A stretch of DNA of 45,109 nucleotides from Bacillota bacterium (GTDB lineage: Bacteria; Bacillota; Clostridia; Christensenellales; UBA1242): assembly GCA_009780375.1 (NCBI GenBank), contig WRAD01000005.1:1-45109 (forward strand), read 5' to 3'. The stretch's first letter is position 1; the number at the start of each line of letters is the position of its first letter. The notes below the pieces were generated by a model. That model did not search any database. It saw only the letters and a program-made list of their open reading frames with translations, and was not told the origin of the DNA. Below, in pieces: positions 1 to 9,536 of the stretch. The position numbers and the translations under genes were made by a program.

Positions 1-1301
1 CTCCCATAACTCTCCCATCTAACAAAATGAAACCCCTCTTCCGCAACCGCACTTATCTCATGCCCCACACTCCATGGCGACCCAACTATACTACTCTGAT
101 TCACTCTCCCCCCAGGTAGGGCGCTGATACTGACCGGCATAGTCATCGCCGTCATCATCGTTGGAACATTCCTAGTAACATTATCGCTCATACCTTGACT
201 AACACCACCTTGACCCATCACAAATACTTGGTTAAGACTGTTACGTACAAAATTAACCTGCGAGCTTGCTTCACTAGAAACCTCTACCCAATTACTCGCC
301 GTACCAACCCGTGTTGGAACATTCCGACTACTTGTATCACCCAAGCCCAATTGTCCATGAACATTATTACCCCACGCAAACAACTGACCCAATGAATTTA
401 CTGCAAAACTTGCTCCATGTCCAATATTTACAGACACCCAATTGCTTGCCGTTCCTATTCTTCTCGGAATGCGAATAACTTGTCCAAAAACACCATGACC
501 AAGGGCTCCAACGGCCTCAAAACCCCAACTAAATAATTGTCCATCTGTTGTTAAAGCAAGTATATGATTCTGGCTTGTAGAAGTTACCCTGGCAACCACC
601 GCACTTGCCCAATTTGATGCGGTACCTATACGAGTTGGAACAAGATGCCTCTGCCAATGACCACTAAAATTATCTGATATACCATCCCAATTAACACCCC
701 ACACAAACAACTGGCCATTTGTTGTAACGGCCACACGAGTCCACAGACCAACAGACACACTTGCCCAACTTTGCCCATGTCCAATTTGAATCGGTTGTAG
801 GATGGTTAAAGAAGTTGTTCCATTTCCTATAGCAGATATGTGAGGAATGGGCCCCCCCCAAACCCATAATTGGTGATTAGTAGTAATTCCCGCACAAAAT
901 ACATCCTCACAACTTACCGATGCCCAATTACTTGCCGTTCCAAATCGCTGCGGTGTTAATATATTTGCATCCGCGGCGTACCCAAACCTCCATAATTGCC
1001 CATCAGAATTAATTGCATGTGTCATCATTCCATTGCCACATACACTAACCCAATTCGAAGCGACTCCAATACGAACAGGTGAAGATCTTGAAACTCCTGC
1101 ACCATCACCGACTTGTAACATACCATTGTGCAGACCCCAACTCCAAAGTTGTCCATTCGTTGTTATCATCCTCGTTCCAGAAACCTGCCTTGCTTCCAAC
1201 TGCCATGGCGGTGCATTTCCTATATTCGCATCCACCGCATCCGAATTATTACTAGTAACCAGCAAAACCGCCGCAATCAAAATACATGTCACAAAAAACA
1301 T
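1..1301 (-). CDS. RCC1-repeat (beta-propeller) secreted/surface protein, truncated by window edge; N-terminal hydrophobic segment, C-terminal part begins an InlB B-repeat-like segment
   Basis: Manual minus-strand translation is open through position 1 (hence absent from the ORF track): MFFVTCILIAAVLLVTSNN..., then repeated '(I/V)GTASNWVSV...NGQLFAWG' units typical of RCC1 repeats, then '...HEISAVAEEGFHFVRWES'. Confidence 0.85.
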   Translation of the reverse strand, partial: MFFVTCILIAAVLLVTSNNSDAVDANIGNAPPWQLEARQVSGTRMITTNGQLWSWGLHNGMLQVGDGAGVSRSSPVRIGVASNWVSVCGNGMMTHAINSDGQLWRFGYAADANILTPQRFGTASNWASVSCEDVFCAGITTNHQLWVWGGPIPHISAIGNGTTSLTILQPIQIGHGQSWASVSVGLWTRVAVTTNGQLFVWGVNWDGISDNFSGHWQRHLVPTRIGTASNWASAVVARVTSTSQNHILALTTDGQLFSWGFEAVGALGHGVFGQVIRIPRRIGTASNWVSVNIGHGASFAVNSLGQLFAWGNNVHGQLGLGDTSSRNVPTRVGTASNWVEVSSEASSQVNFVRNSLNQVFVMGQGGVSQGMSDNVTRNVPTMMTAMTMPVSISALPGGRVNQSSIVGSPWSVGHEISAVAEEGFHFVRWESYG

Positions 1302-1433
1302 CAAACAAAGTATTAAATAAATCCGCAACCAACGTTGTTTAATTGACGCAACATTTTCTATTGAAAAGTTGCCCCCCCCCGATATTTATTATCGATTTTA
1401 TCTTTTATGCTATACATATCTATACAGTATATA

Positions 1434-1456
1434 ACATTTTGTACATTCTAAGTCAA
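1434..1456 (-). promoter_or_regulatory. candidate sigma-A promoter for the RCC1-repeat gene (TTGACT - 17 nt - TATATA, the -10 extending to 1428)
   Basis: Minus strand TTGACT (1456-1451), 17-nt spacer, TATATA (1433-1428). Confidence 0.45.
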
Positions 1457-1485
1457 ACAAATTTATTCTACAAAAAACCAATTCT

Positions 1486-2088
1486 CTAAACTCTACTTCT
1501 ATAAACCCTTATCGCATTCATCACCCTCGCAACATATGCATTGGTTTCTGGAAATGGTGATGTATGCAACACCTTAATCTGCCTTACCTCGCCATCAGCC
1601 ACCTTGGTAATTGTCTTTGTCAAATCTTCACGACCAAGCCACCGCCTAACATTCCCCTCGCCCGCATTATATGCAATCACCGCCGTTCGCACGTCCCCAA
1701 ATTTTCCAATCAAGTACGAAATATAGGCAACACCAATTGTAATATTCACTCGTGGGTCATGCAAATTATCCAGGTTTCCAAGTGCAATCTTTTCATCCTC
1801 AGATAAATCCAAACCAGGCATAGCTTTAATCATATCCACAACATATCGTGCCGTTGCCGGCATAACTTGCATAAGTCCAACCGCGCCCTTTGGCGAAACA
1901 CTATTCGGTCTAAACCCACTTTCTGCACGAATAACCGAGGCAACAAGCCCAGGCTCAACATCAAACCTAATACTCGCCTCTCTAATCTCATCTCGAAATC
2001 TTAATGGATATGCGGCAAAAAAAATCCCAACCGTTGCACCAGTTAATGCAATTACTAAAATTAAAATAACTACAAAAATCTTCCACAT
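1486..2088 (-). CDS. lytic transglycosylase, SLT domain, N-terminal membrane anchor
   Basis: ORF with N-terminal TM and ESGFRPNSVSPKGAVGLMQVMPATARYV...AYNAGEGNVRRWL. Confidence 0.9.
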   Translation of the reverse strand: MWKIFVVILILVIALTGATVGIFFAAYPLRFRDEIREASIRFDVEPGLVASVIRAESGFRPNSVSPKGAVGLMQVMPATARYVVDMIKAMPGLDLSEDEKIALGNLDNLHDPRVNITIGVAYISYLIGKFGDVRTAVIAYNAGEGNVRRWLGREDLTKTITKVADGEVRQIKVLHTSPFPETNAYVARVMNAIRVYRSRV

Positions 2089-2213
2089 ACTTAAACTATA
2101 GTATGCGTAAATTTGCCATCACTATAAGCATAAAAGCCAAAAATTTACAGAACAAGAAAGTAATTGACTTTTCATAATATGTTGCCCATAATTAAATATA
2201 AAGGAAGTGATTT

Positions 2214-2753
2214 ATGTTTTGTTCAAAATGCGGTATAAAACTAGACGAAACAAGTTCTGTTTGCAAAGCCTGCGATACATTACAACAACCAAACGCACCT
2301 GCAACTATTATACATATGCCAAATAATAACTCGCATGCAAATACAAACACGGTAATAATTCAACAACCAAATACATCTTTTGAATCCTTGTTTCGTAAAC
2401 AAAGATTACGAAAAGGTGCATCAAGTTTTGCAATTGTTGTTGCAATACTCACACTCATAGGTGCCTTTGTAATACCACTCCTTGGTGATGGACTCTCTTT
2501 CTCTGACACTGTAACAATTGTTGGTATTGTAATCGCATTTGTACTTGGAACCGCATTCTTAATCGTAGGCATCCTCTTTTTCCGTAAAGACAGTCGCATT
2601 CTCGCCATAATATTACTCGTATTCTTCATACTCTACGTTGCCGAACGAATCGCAATACTTGCAATGGGTGGAAACTTTTTTGTTATAATGTGGCTATCTC
2701 TTGGTATAGTTAACATAATTCAACTTATCCAATATCTTAAGATCAAGGATTAA
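2214..2753 (+). CDS. zinc-ribbon domain membrane protein (several TM helices)
   Basis: N-terminal CxxCG...CxxC zinc ribbon (MFCSKCGIKLDETSSVCKAC), then hydrophobic helices; RBS aaggaagtg upstream. Confidence 0.75.
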   Translation: MFCSKCGIKLDETSSVCKACDTLQQPNAPATIIHMPNNNSHANTNTVIIQQPNTSFESLFRKQRLRKGASSFAIVVAILTLIGAFVIPLLGDGLSFSDTVTIVGIVIAFVLGTAFLIVGILFFRKDSRILAIILLVFFILYVAERIAILAMGGNFFVIMWLSLGIVNIIQLIQYLKIKD

Positions 2754-4280
2754 AAAAGCATTTCCAGATTGTTGTGGCCTACTTGGTAAAACACTAAAAC
2801 CTTCACCTGCCAAATAGTTTTCAAAAAATAATGCAAAGTCCTGGCCACTTGCGTATTTTAAACTTTGTAAAATATCCTCTCTATCAATTATGCCAAACAT
2901 ATTTGTACGCGCAAGATGCGAAAGTGCATCAATCATAATACTTCGTCCTAACATTGCCTCCAGATCGACAAACAATAATTTTCCACGCATATACGCCATG
3001 TACGCATATTCATACTGACTGTCAAATTCATAAAGATGTCTGTTCATATCAAAATTAACTTGTCCACCCACTTCTTGTATCCAATTTGCAAAAGTTATAA
3101 GATTATTCCGATACATATTTATATAATCTTGACTTGCCACACCAAATTCTGGATTCTCTTCAAAAAATAACAAAGTACTATATTCCGCCAACCCTTCATC
3201 AATCCATGATGTACGCACTTGATCATTGCCAATTATCCCATACCACCATTGATGTGCAATCTCATGAACTATTATCCTGTCTTTTATTGCCCTCTCGGTT
3301 ATACTCGAACTTATAAAAACAATCTCGCCATACTCCATCCCTCCATGCACAAAATCCGTCTGAACAATCACAAGTTGTCTATACGGAAAATCTACAAACA
3401 AACGCGAAAATGTCCGCAATGCCTTCACACCTGTTTCAAGACTTAACTGTGGTTCGCTGTCATTCAAAAAGTAATAACATACCCTAACTCCATCTACATT
3501 TCTTGAAATGCTTTGAAACTCCTGTGAAAGAACCGCCGCCCAATCCCTAATTGCAAGACTTTGAACGGTTGTCGTCTTCAAATCATCCTTGATTTTTTCA
3601 CTTGTAATCCTTCCACTTGATGCCATTACATAACTCTTTGGTCGTGTAAGTGTAACATTAAAATTGTGAACCTCATTAAAGAATGGATCACCTTTGTACG
3701 TAAAAACATTCGTCATCCATTCGCCATTACTAAAAATCACCGGAACAGGATAAAAGTTACCTAAATTCACAACACTGTCTGTCCATCCCAATCTATGTGC
3801 AACATTAGCAAGATAAACCGTATATATAATCTCAATATTCACTCTATGCCCAGAACCAAGGCCTTCTACCGGAACACGCAAAACATTTTCATCCTCACCA
3901 ATCACCTCGTGTTCTATCAAATTATTCTCAACTCGTACCGACTCTATTTCCATATGCCCAAAACTCTGCCCATTTGGAAACGCCCTTGCAAAATCTGACT
4001 CGTTTGCAACACCAAATTTTGCCCCTTCGCGAAAGGCATTCGCATACAAATGAAATTTAACTTCATCTTTTGAAACACTTGACCTGTTTCGATAATTAAT
4101 TTGTTGCATAACACTAATTGTTCTGGCATCTGCACAATATACAATATCCATTGTAATCGTATCAACATTCCTACTTGCACGAACAAGTAAATCTTCACCT
4201 CGCATCAAAAAGAAAACCGAAAGACTCAAGACCATCGCCATAGAACCAATGCAAAGTGCCGCAATTAATTTTTTCTTCAT
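2694..4280 (-). CDS. M1-family metallopeptidase, signal/TM anchored
   Basis: HEIAHQWWYGIIGNDQVRTSWIDEGLAEY (HExxH-18-E) and GGMEYGEIVF. Confidence 0.9.
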   Translation of the reverse strand: MKKKLIAALCIGSMAMVLSLSVFFLMRGEDLLVRASRNVDTITMDIVYCADARTISVMQQINYRNRSSVSKDEVKFHLYANAFREGAKFGVANESDFARAFPNGQSFGHMEIESVRVENNLIEHEVIGEDENVLRVPVEGLGSGHRVNIEIIYTVYLANVAHRLGWTDSVVNLGNFYPVPVIFSNGEWMTNVFTYKGDPFFNEVHNFNVTLTRPKSYVMASSGRITSEKIKDDLKTTTVQSLAIRDWAAVLSQEFQSISRNVDGVRVCYYFLNDSEPQLSLETGVKALRTFSRLFVDFPYRQLVIVQTDFVHGGMEYGEIVFISSSITERAIKDRIIVHEIAHQWWYGIIGNDQVRTSWIDEGLAEYSTLLFFEENPEFGVASQDYINMYRNNLITFANWIQEVGGQVNFDMNRHLYEFDSQYEYAYMAYMRGKLLFVDLEAMLGRSIMIDALSHLARTNMFGIIDREDILQSLKYASGQDFALFFENYLAGEGFSVLPSRPQQSGNAFLILDLKILDKLNYVNYTKR

Positions 4281-4344
4281 AAACCATACTTATTCAACAA
4301 AAATACTCACAATTCCATTTCGACAATATGCCACACTCCTTTTA

Positions 4345-4749
4345 ATGGTTCGCTCCAAAGTTTTTTTAACCCTTGCTCCAATTATCTTTGCCGTCATAGG
4401 CATATGTGTTTTCACAGTACTATCATTTAACACAACCGGGGCAAATGCTCATCGCAACCAAAGCACACGTATATCACTAGACAACAATAATTTCTATCGC
4501 TATATATACATAACAAAAATTACAAGCCAAGACCTAGGAACCCGCCTCCACTTCTTCCCAGAAAACCACCACGATCAATTCGAAAATGTTATAATCACAT
4601 ACTCAATCTTCTCCTCCTCTGAAAATTTTTTTGAATCCACCGGTGCAATAATGTTATCCCAAGACGGACGCGGTGTAACACTTGCCTGCCAAAGAATCAC
4701 ACCGCGTATAGTACGCGTCACAGGCCTTGTTATAACAAGAACAATATAA
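4345..4749 (+). CDS. small signal-peptide or membrane-anchored protein of unknown function
   Basis: ORF 4249-4749; internal ATG at 4345 starts a typical hydrophobic leader MVRSKVFLTLAPIIFAVIGICVFTVL. Confidence 0.5.
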   Translation: MVRSKVFLTLAPIIFAVIGICVFTVLSFNTTGANAHRNQSTRISLDNNNFYRYIYITKITSQDLGTRLHFFPENHHDQFENVIITYSIFSSSENFFESTGAIMLSQDGRGVTLACQRITPRIVRVTGLVITRTI

Positions 4750-4757
4750 CAAAACCT

Positions 4758-4775
4758 ATGTTATACTTTTAACAA
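4758..4775 (+). promoter_or_regulatory. candidate Rex-type redox operator overlapping the -10 box of the alcohol dehydrogenase gene
   Basis: ATGTTATACTTTTAACAA matches 12 of 14 fixed positions of the clostridial Rex site TTGTTAANNNNTTAACAA; it contains TATACT (4762-4767). Confidence 0.4.
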
Positions 4776-4786
4776 GGAGAAATTAA

Positions 4787-6043
4787 ATGCAAAATTTTAT
4801 CTACAGTGCAAAAACCGAATTAATCTTCGGAAATTGGCAAGAATCCGATATCATAAAACACATGAAAGAAAACTATAACCCCAAAAAAGTTTTAATCGTA
4901 TATGGCTCTGGTTCTGTTGTAAAAAGTGGAATTCTAAGTAAATTCGAAATCGCCCTCAATACAAGGTCAATTCCTTTTGTTCTTCATGGCGGTGTGGTTG
5001 CAAACCCACTTACAAGCCACGGCCTATCAGGCATTGAACTTGCAAGACAAGAAAATGTCGACTTTATACTCGCAATAGGTGGCGGAAGTGTCATAGACGA
5101 AGCAAAATTCATCGCAATAGGTGCAATCAAAAGCCAAGACGCACTTGAAATATTCAAAGATCAAAAAAAGCCCAACTCGGCATTGCCAATCGGTGCGGTT
5201 TTAACAATCCCCGCCGCAGGAAGCGAATCAAGCAACGCAAGTGTCATACGCGAAGACGAAACGGGAATCAAGTACAGCATAGGAACTGAACTTATAAGAC
5301 CAACATTCGCATACATCAACCCATCATACTGCATGACTCTTCCAAAATCTCAAATTGGCTACGGTGCGGCAGATATCTTTGGACACCTCTTTGAACGATA
5401 TATGTCACCAGCACCCGACATCCTATCCACAAATCTACTCACCGCCGCCATGCAAACTATTATCCAAATCGCCCCTCTAACCTATAATTCCCAAAAAGAA
5501 ATCACAAATAATACAAGCAACTCGGTTGCGGAAAAAAAGAATATGGAACTCTGGGCAGAATTTTGCTTAACAGGAACACTTGCCCACAATGATATGCTTG
5601 CAATGGGCGGGCGAGAATTCCAAGACTGGGGAACACACCACATCGAAAATAAACTTCTAAGTGGCATTCACAACATCGCACATGGACAAGGTCTTGCAAT
5701 TTTATTCCCTGCATGGCTTAAACACGTATCAAAAAGCAAACCTAAACGAATCCTCCAATTTGTACGCGATGTCTTGCAAATTGGCGATAAACGCGGTCCA
5801 TGCCCAACCGACAAATCCTGCCACGCAACATGTTGTCAACAAAAAATCATTGACCAAGGCATAAACGAACTTGAAAATTGGTTTCGCTCCCTTGGTCTTG
5901 CAACCACACTTTCTGAACTTGACATTAATGCCGAAACCGTTAAAAACGATGCCCGCAAAGTCTTCAAAGATTCCATAACCCTAGGTGCATACGGTCAACT
6001 CACCTTAAATGATATCCTCGCAATAATAGACCTTGCAAAATAA
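4787..6043 (+). CDS. iron-containing alcohol dehydrogenase (NAD(P)H-dependent butanol dehydrogenase-like)
   Basis: Full-length 418-aa ORF with GGGSVIDEAKFIA, AAGSESSNASVI and GIHNIAHGQGLAILFPAW; RBS aaggaga. Confidence 0.9.
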   Translation: MQNFIYSAKTELIFGNWQESDIIKHMKENYNPKKVLIVYGSGSVVKSGILSKFEIALNTRSIPFVLHGGVVANPLTSHGLSGIELARQENVDFILAIGGGSVIDEAKFIAIGAIKSQDALEIFKDQKKPNSALPIGAVLTIPAAGSESSNASVIREDETGIKYSIGTELIRPTFAYINPSYCMTLPKSQIGYGAADIFGHLFERYMSPAPDILSTNLLTAAMQTIIQIAPLTYNSQKEITNNTSNSVAEKKNMELWAEFCLTGTLAHNDMLAMGGREFQDWGTHHIENKLLSGIHNIAHGQGLAILFPAWLKHVSKSKPKRILQFVRDVLQIGDKRGPCPTDKSCHATCCQQKIIDQGINELENWFRSLGLATTLSELDINAETVKNDARKVFKDSITLGAYGQLTLNDILAIIDLAK

Positions 6044-6049
6044 AGGCTA

Positions 6050-6114
6050 AGCTTGTCCCGAACAAAAGCACCTTTCGGTGCGTTTCAGCCGAGATCCTGA
6101 GCAATAATTACTAG
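6050..6114. repeat. dispersed hairpin element copy A (also a possible terminator between convergent adh and ruvC)
   Basis: gaacaaaaGCACCtttcGGTGCgtttcaGCCGAGATCCtgag matches other copies at 32531-32594, 32603-32650 and 44252-44320. Confidence 0.65.
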
Positions 6115-6593
6115 AATGTGAACGCAACATGTGTTATAGCAATTGCCAACGCATCCGCCGCATCATCAGGCTTAACAATCTCACGAAGTCCCAAAATTCG
6201 CTTAACCATTTCTTGCACCTGTCTCTTGTCTGCATTTCCAACTCCGGTAACCGCCTGCTTTATTTGTGCTGGCTTGTATTGAAAAATCCGCCCACTGTGA
6301 TGAACCGCCCGTAACATTATTATGCCACGTGCATGTGCAACCTGCAACGCGGTTGTAACATTCTTTGCAAAAAACAACTCCTCAATTGCAACATCATCAG
6401 GCAAATATCTAGATATAATCTTCTCAAGTTCCCTATCAATTATCGCAAGCCTTGTCGCCAACTCTTCATCCTTAGGCGTCTCAATACAACCAAAATCAAG
6501 CATAAAACACTGACTGCCACGCCTTTGTATAACACCCCAACCAAGACGTGCATAACCCGGATCAATCCCAAGTACAATCTTATCCTTTCTCAT
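6111..6593 (-). CDS. ruvC: Holliday junction resolvase RuvC
   Basis: MRKDKIVLGIDPGYARLGWGVI...AIEELFFAKNVTTALQVAHARGIIML...DDAADALAIAITH. Confidence 0.95.
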   Translation of the reverse strand: MRKDKIVLGIDPGYARLGWGVIQRRGSQCFMLDFGCIETPKDEELATRLAIIDRELEKIISRYLPDDVAIEELFFAKNVTTALQVAHARGIIMLRAVHHSGRIFQYKPAQIKQAVTGVGNADKRQVQEMVKRILGLREIVKPDDAADALAIAITHVAFTF

Positions 6594-6623
6594 ATCCCAA
6601 GTATACCAGAACAACAGCAAAAC

Positions 6624-7163
6624 TCATTCCGCATTATGATAAACTTCTTGCACATCAGAACATTCATCAAGCAAATCAAGAAACTTCTCAAAAATCTTAC
6701 TCTTTTCTTCATCAAGTGGCACAAAATAACTCGGCATAAATTCACCTTCGTTATTACGGGCAAACATATATGCAACCGCACCACTCACACCCAAACTTCC
6801 ACCAAATTTTTCAAAAGCATGCCTAACCTCTGATGCGGTTCTGTTCTTATTATCCGTTAAACACTCAACCATAACCGCAACACCTCCCGGTGCATAACCT
6901 TCGTAAATTATTCCATCATAATGTGTTTTTGAACCAACACCACTTGCATTTTTAACAGACCTTTGAATATTATCATTCGGCATATTTGCTTCTTTCGCTT
7001 TCTTAACCGCGGCCGCCAACCGCGGATTACCATTCACATCGGGCCCACCCAATTTCACCGCAATATAAATTTCTTTGCCAAGACGCGTGAACAATCGTCC
7101 TCGTGCCACATCATTCGCACCTTTTGCTCGCTTGATTTGTGCCCATTTCGAATGCCCCGCCAT
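6624..7163 (-). CDS. yebC: YebC/PmpR family protein
   Basis: MAGHSKWAQIKRAKGANDVARGRLFTRLGKEIYIAVKLGG...; start codon overlaps the upstream gene's stop (TAATG). Confidence 0.93.
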   Translation of the reverse strand: MAGHSKWAQIKRAKGANDVARGRLFTRLGKEIYIAVKLGGPDVNGNPRLAAAVKKAKEANMPNDNIQRSVKNASGVGSKTHYDGIIYEGYAPGGVAVMVECLTDNKNRTASEVRHAFEKFGGSLGVSGAVAYMFARNNEGEFMPSYFVPLDEEKSKIFEKFLDLLDECSDVQEVYHNAE

Positions 7164-7960
7164 TAATACCCCCCTCTCAAACATTCCTGCCAAATCCAAT
7201 GCATAAGTATCCCACCCGCAACCGCAACATTTAAACTCTCAACGTTGCTTTGCATAGGCACAGAAACAACAACATGTGGCAAATCAAAAAAATCTTTTGC
7301 AACACCTTGCCCCTCATTACCAAGGACAAGCCCAGCAAAAGAACTCTTTACAATTTCCCCTACATCTTTTGATATTCCAAAAATATCAACACCACCCATA
7401 TCTGCAATATACAAACTTGTTTCTCCATCAAGTCCTTCAAAAAATTCCTTGAATTCATCAAAAGTAACACTAAAAACGTTAATCTTTAATTGATTACCCA
7501 TCCCCGCACGCAAGCACTTTTGTGAATATGGATCCGCACAATCAATTGTAAAAACCGTATCAAACCCAAATGCACAGGCAGATCTTAAAACTGTACCCAT
7601 ATTCCCACTATCCTGAATCCTATCAAGAACCAAAAATCTCGAACCCTTATCAAAAGGCCTTGGTGGATTAAAACCACAACTCGCTAAAATCCCTGGTCCA
7701 TTTTCTAATTCTGTAATTTCCTCAAATAATTTCCTACAAAGAACAATAGGCTCTAAATCTCTAATATTCGGTGTAATCTCCTTGCCTTCAACAACAAAAA
7801 CATCTTCTACAACTTCTAAATTTTCAAATATAATTTTTTCACCCTCAATAATACAAAGACCTTGTTCACGCCGCCCTTTCTTCGTCGTCAATTTTTTCAA
7901 TGCTTTGTAAATCTCATTCGCACTTGAACTTATAAATTTCTCCATACCCAATTGTAACAC
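7163..7960 (-). CDS. TrmH/SpoU-family RNA 2'-O-methyltransferase
   Basis: FLVLDRIQDSGNMGTVLRSACAFGFDTVF...AGLVLGNEGQGVAKDFFDL...VSVPMQSNVESLNVAVAGGILMH (SPOUT motifs). Internal ATG at 7945 is an alternative start. Confidence 0.92.
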   Translation of the reverse strand: MLQLGMEKFISSSANEIYKALKKLTTKKGRREQGLCIIEGEKIIFENLEVVEDVFVVEGKEITPNIRDLEPIVLCRKLFEEITELENGPGILASCGFNPPRPFDKGSRFLVLDRIQDSGNMGTVLRSACAFGFDTVFTIDCADPYSQKCLRAGMGNQLKINVFSVTFDEFKEFFEGLDGETSLYIADMGGVDIFGISKDVGEIVKSSFAGLVLGNEGQGVAKDFFDLPHVVVSVPMQSNVESLNVAVAGGILMHWIWQECLRGGY

Positions 7961-7980
7961 AATTATACCAACTGCACCAG

Positions 7981-8011
7981 AAAAAGAAAAACCCGTTACT
8001 CTATAACAGGT
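7981..8011 (-). terminator. intrinsic terminator downstream of rplT
   Basis: Minus strand ACCtGTTA-tagag-TAACgGGTTTTTCTTTTT. Confidence 0.7.
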
Positions 8012-8048
8012 CTCTCAATGCTCTTACATTAAAAATTAATCATCCTCA

Positions 8049-8399
8049 TCAAATAAAAAGTGCACCTTTTGCCTTTGTCGCAAGATCCGCAAAAGCCTTA
8101 GGATCGGTAATCGCAATCTCAGAAAGCATCTTCCTGTTAATATCAATATTCGCCTTTTTAAGACCATCCATCATGCGACTGTATGAAAGTCCATTTGCTC
8201 TCGCACCCGCATTAATACGAGCAATCCAAAGTTTCCTAAAATCACGCTTACGCAAACGACGACCAATATACGCATATTGCCCACTCTTCATAACCGCTTC
8301 GCGTGCCACACGATAAAGCGTTCCTTTCGCACCACGGTAACCTTTCGCACGACGTAAAATGCGTTTTCTTTTCTTAATTACACTTGTTGTAATCCTCAT
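8049..8399 (-). CDS. rplT: 50S ribosomal protein L20
   Basis: [65 protein letters not shown]. Confidence 0.97.
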   Translation of the reverse strand: MRITTSVIKKRKRILRRAKGYRGAKGTLYRVAREAVMKSGQYAYIGRRLRKRDFRKLWIARINAGARANGLSYSRMMDGLKKANIDINRKMLSEIAITDPKAFADLATKAKGALFI

Positions 8400-8478
8400 T
8401 TTATCCTCCAGTAATTTAAAGTTTTAAATTTCAATTTGCACAACTATTCAAGTAATCCAGATTTGGTTGTCAAAGTAT

Positions 8479-8691
8479 TTAATTACTTTTCCCACCCTTA
8501 CCAATCAACGCACGAATCATTCTGTCTTGACCACTTGCAACATAATCCCCTTGACGAAGTTTACGCTTACGCTCACGGCTCTTCTTGTTAAGAATGTGAT
8601 TTTTATTCTGGCTCGCACGCTTTATTTTTGTGCCACCACTTGTCGCTTTAAATCGTTTTTTCGCTCCAGAGTGTGATTTCATTTTCGGCAT
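8479..8691 (-). CDS. rpmI: 50S ribosomal protein L35
   Basis: [47 protein letters not shown]. Confidence 0.97.
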   Translation of the reverse strand: MPKMKSHSGAKKRFKATSGGTKIKRASQNKNHILNKKSRERKRKLRQGDYVASGQDRMIRALIGKGGKSN

Positions 8692-8716
8692 TTTCTGTTT
8701 CTCCTTTAATGTTTAT

Positions 8717-9256
8717 TTATTTTTTCCCCACTTTTTTCGGTGCAACTACCATAACAATCGACATATTCCTACCCGGCACTCCACCTTTTGTTGGTGGCTG
8801 CTCAATATCTGCAACATCTGATATGCCTTCTGCAAATTTCACAAGCAACGCAACCCCTTTATCCGCATTCATTGTCGCACGCCCTCGAATTTTGTTTATC
8901 GCAATCTTGACTTTGAATCCTTGCTCAACAAATCGTTTTGCTGCCGCCATTTTAAATGCAACTTCATTTTCTTGGATATTAAGACTAAGTTGAACTTCCT
9001 TAATTTTATTTTGCTTGCTTGCCTTCTTTTGTTCTTTCTCCTTCCGAAGAGAATCAAACTTATACTTTCCATAATCTATAATCCGTGCAACAGGCGGACT
9101 CGCATTCGGACTTATAAGTACAAGATCAAGCTCCGCTTCATCACTCATACGCAATGCTTGCGACAAACTCATAACCCCAAGCTGCTCGCCACTCTCCGCA
9201 ATAACTCGAAGTTCTTGTGCCTTGATCTGAGTATTGATCAAATGTTCTTTGAACAT
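8717..9256 (-). CDS. infC: translation initiation factor IF-3
   Basis: PVARIIDYGKYKFDSLRKEKEQKKASKQNKIKEVQLSLNI...KIRGRATMNADKG. Confidence 0.97.
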   Translation of the reverse strand: MFKEHLINTQIKAQELRVIAESGEQLGVMSLSQALRMSDEAELDLVLISPNASPPVARIIDYGKYKFDSLRKEKEQKKASKQNKIKEVQLSLNIQENEVAFKMAAAKRFVEQGFKVKIAINKIRGRATMNADKGVALLVKFAEGISDVADIEQPPTKGGVPGRNMSIVMVVAPKKVGKK

Positions 9257-9440
9257 AAACCTCCTTAAAGTGATAATTCCTTGTCTAAGAAAAAAGAAGT
9301 GCGATGCACTTCCTCAAATCACAAAAATACTTGGGGGAATATTTTGGTGAAACCTTTTGTCATAAGTGACGAAGGTGAGAAAGGATCTTTCTTCTTTTTC
9401 TGCAACAAGAATATCACAGAAACACACACACAGTCAATAC
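9257..9440 (-). promoter_or_regulatory. infC-rpmI-rplT leader with attenuator-type terminator (L20-leader-like)
   Basis: Minus strand hairpin GAAGTGCATCGCACTTCTTTTTTCTT (9312 down to ~9287) in the 5' leader directly upstream of the infC RBS; L20 leader attenuation is established for this operon in Bacillota. Confidence 0.65.
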
Positions 9441-9536
9441 CCAAATTTTTTAAATATTAACTATGTCAAGAATAACCTGGTTGCTACTCCTAACAAGATT
9501 ATATCCCCTAACACAATAACTGTCAAACGATTTAAC

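Noticed and set aside
195-395. Plus-strand ORFs at 195-395 and 1033-1320
   Set aside because: They are antisense to a continuous minus-strand RCC1-repeat reading frame; no RBS or recognisable motif.
4728-4741. Palindrome CTTGTTATAACAAG considered as a Rex site
   Set aside because: Half-sites are directly abutted without the spacer a Rex site needs; only the 4758-4775 site fits.
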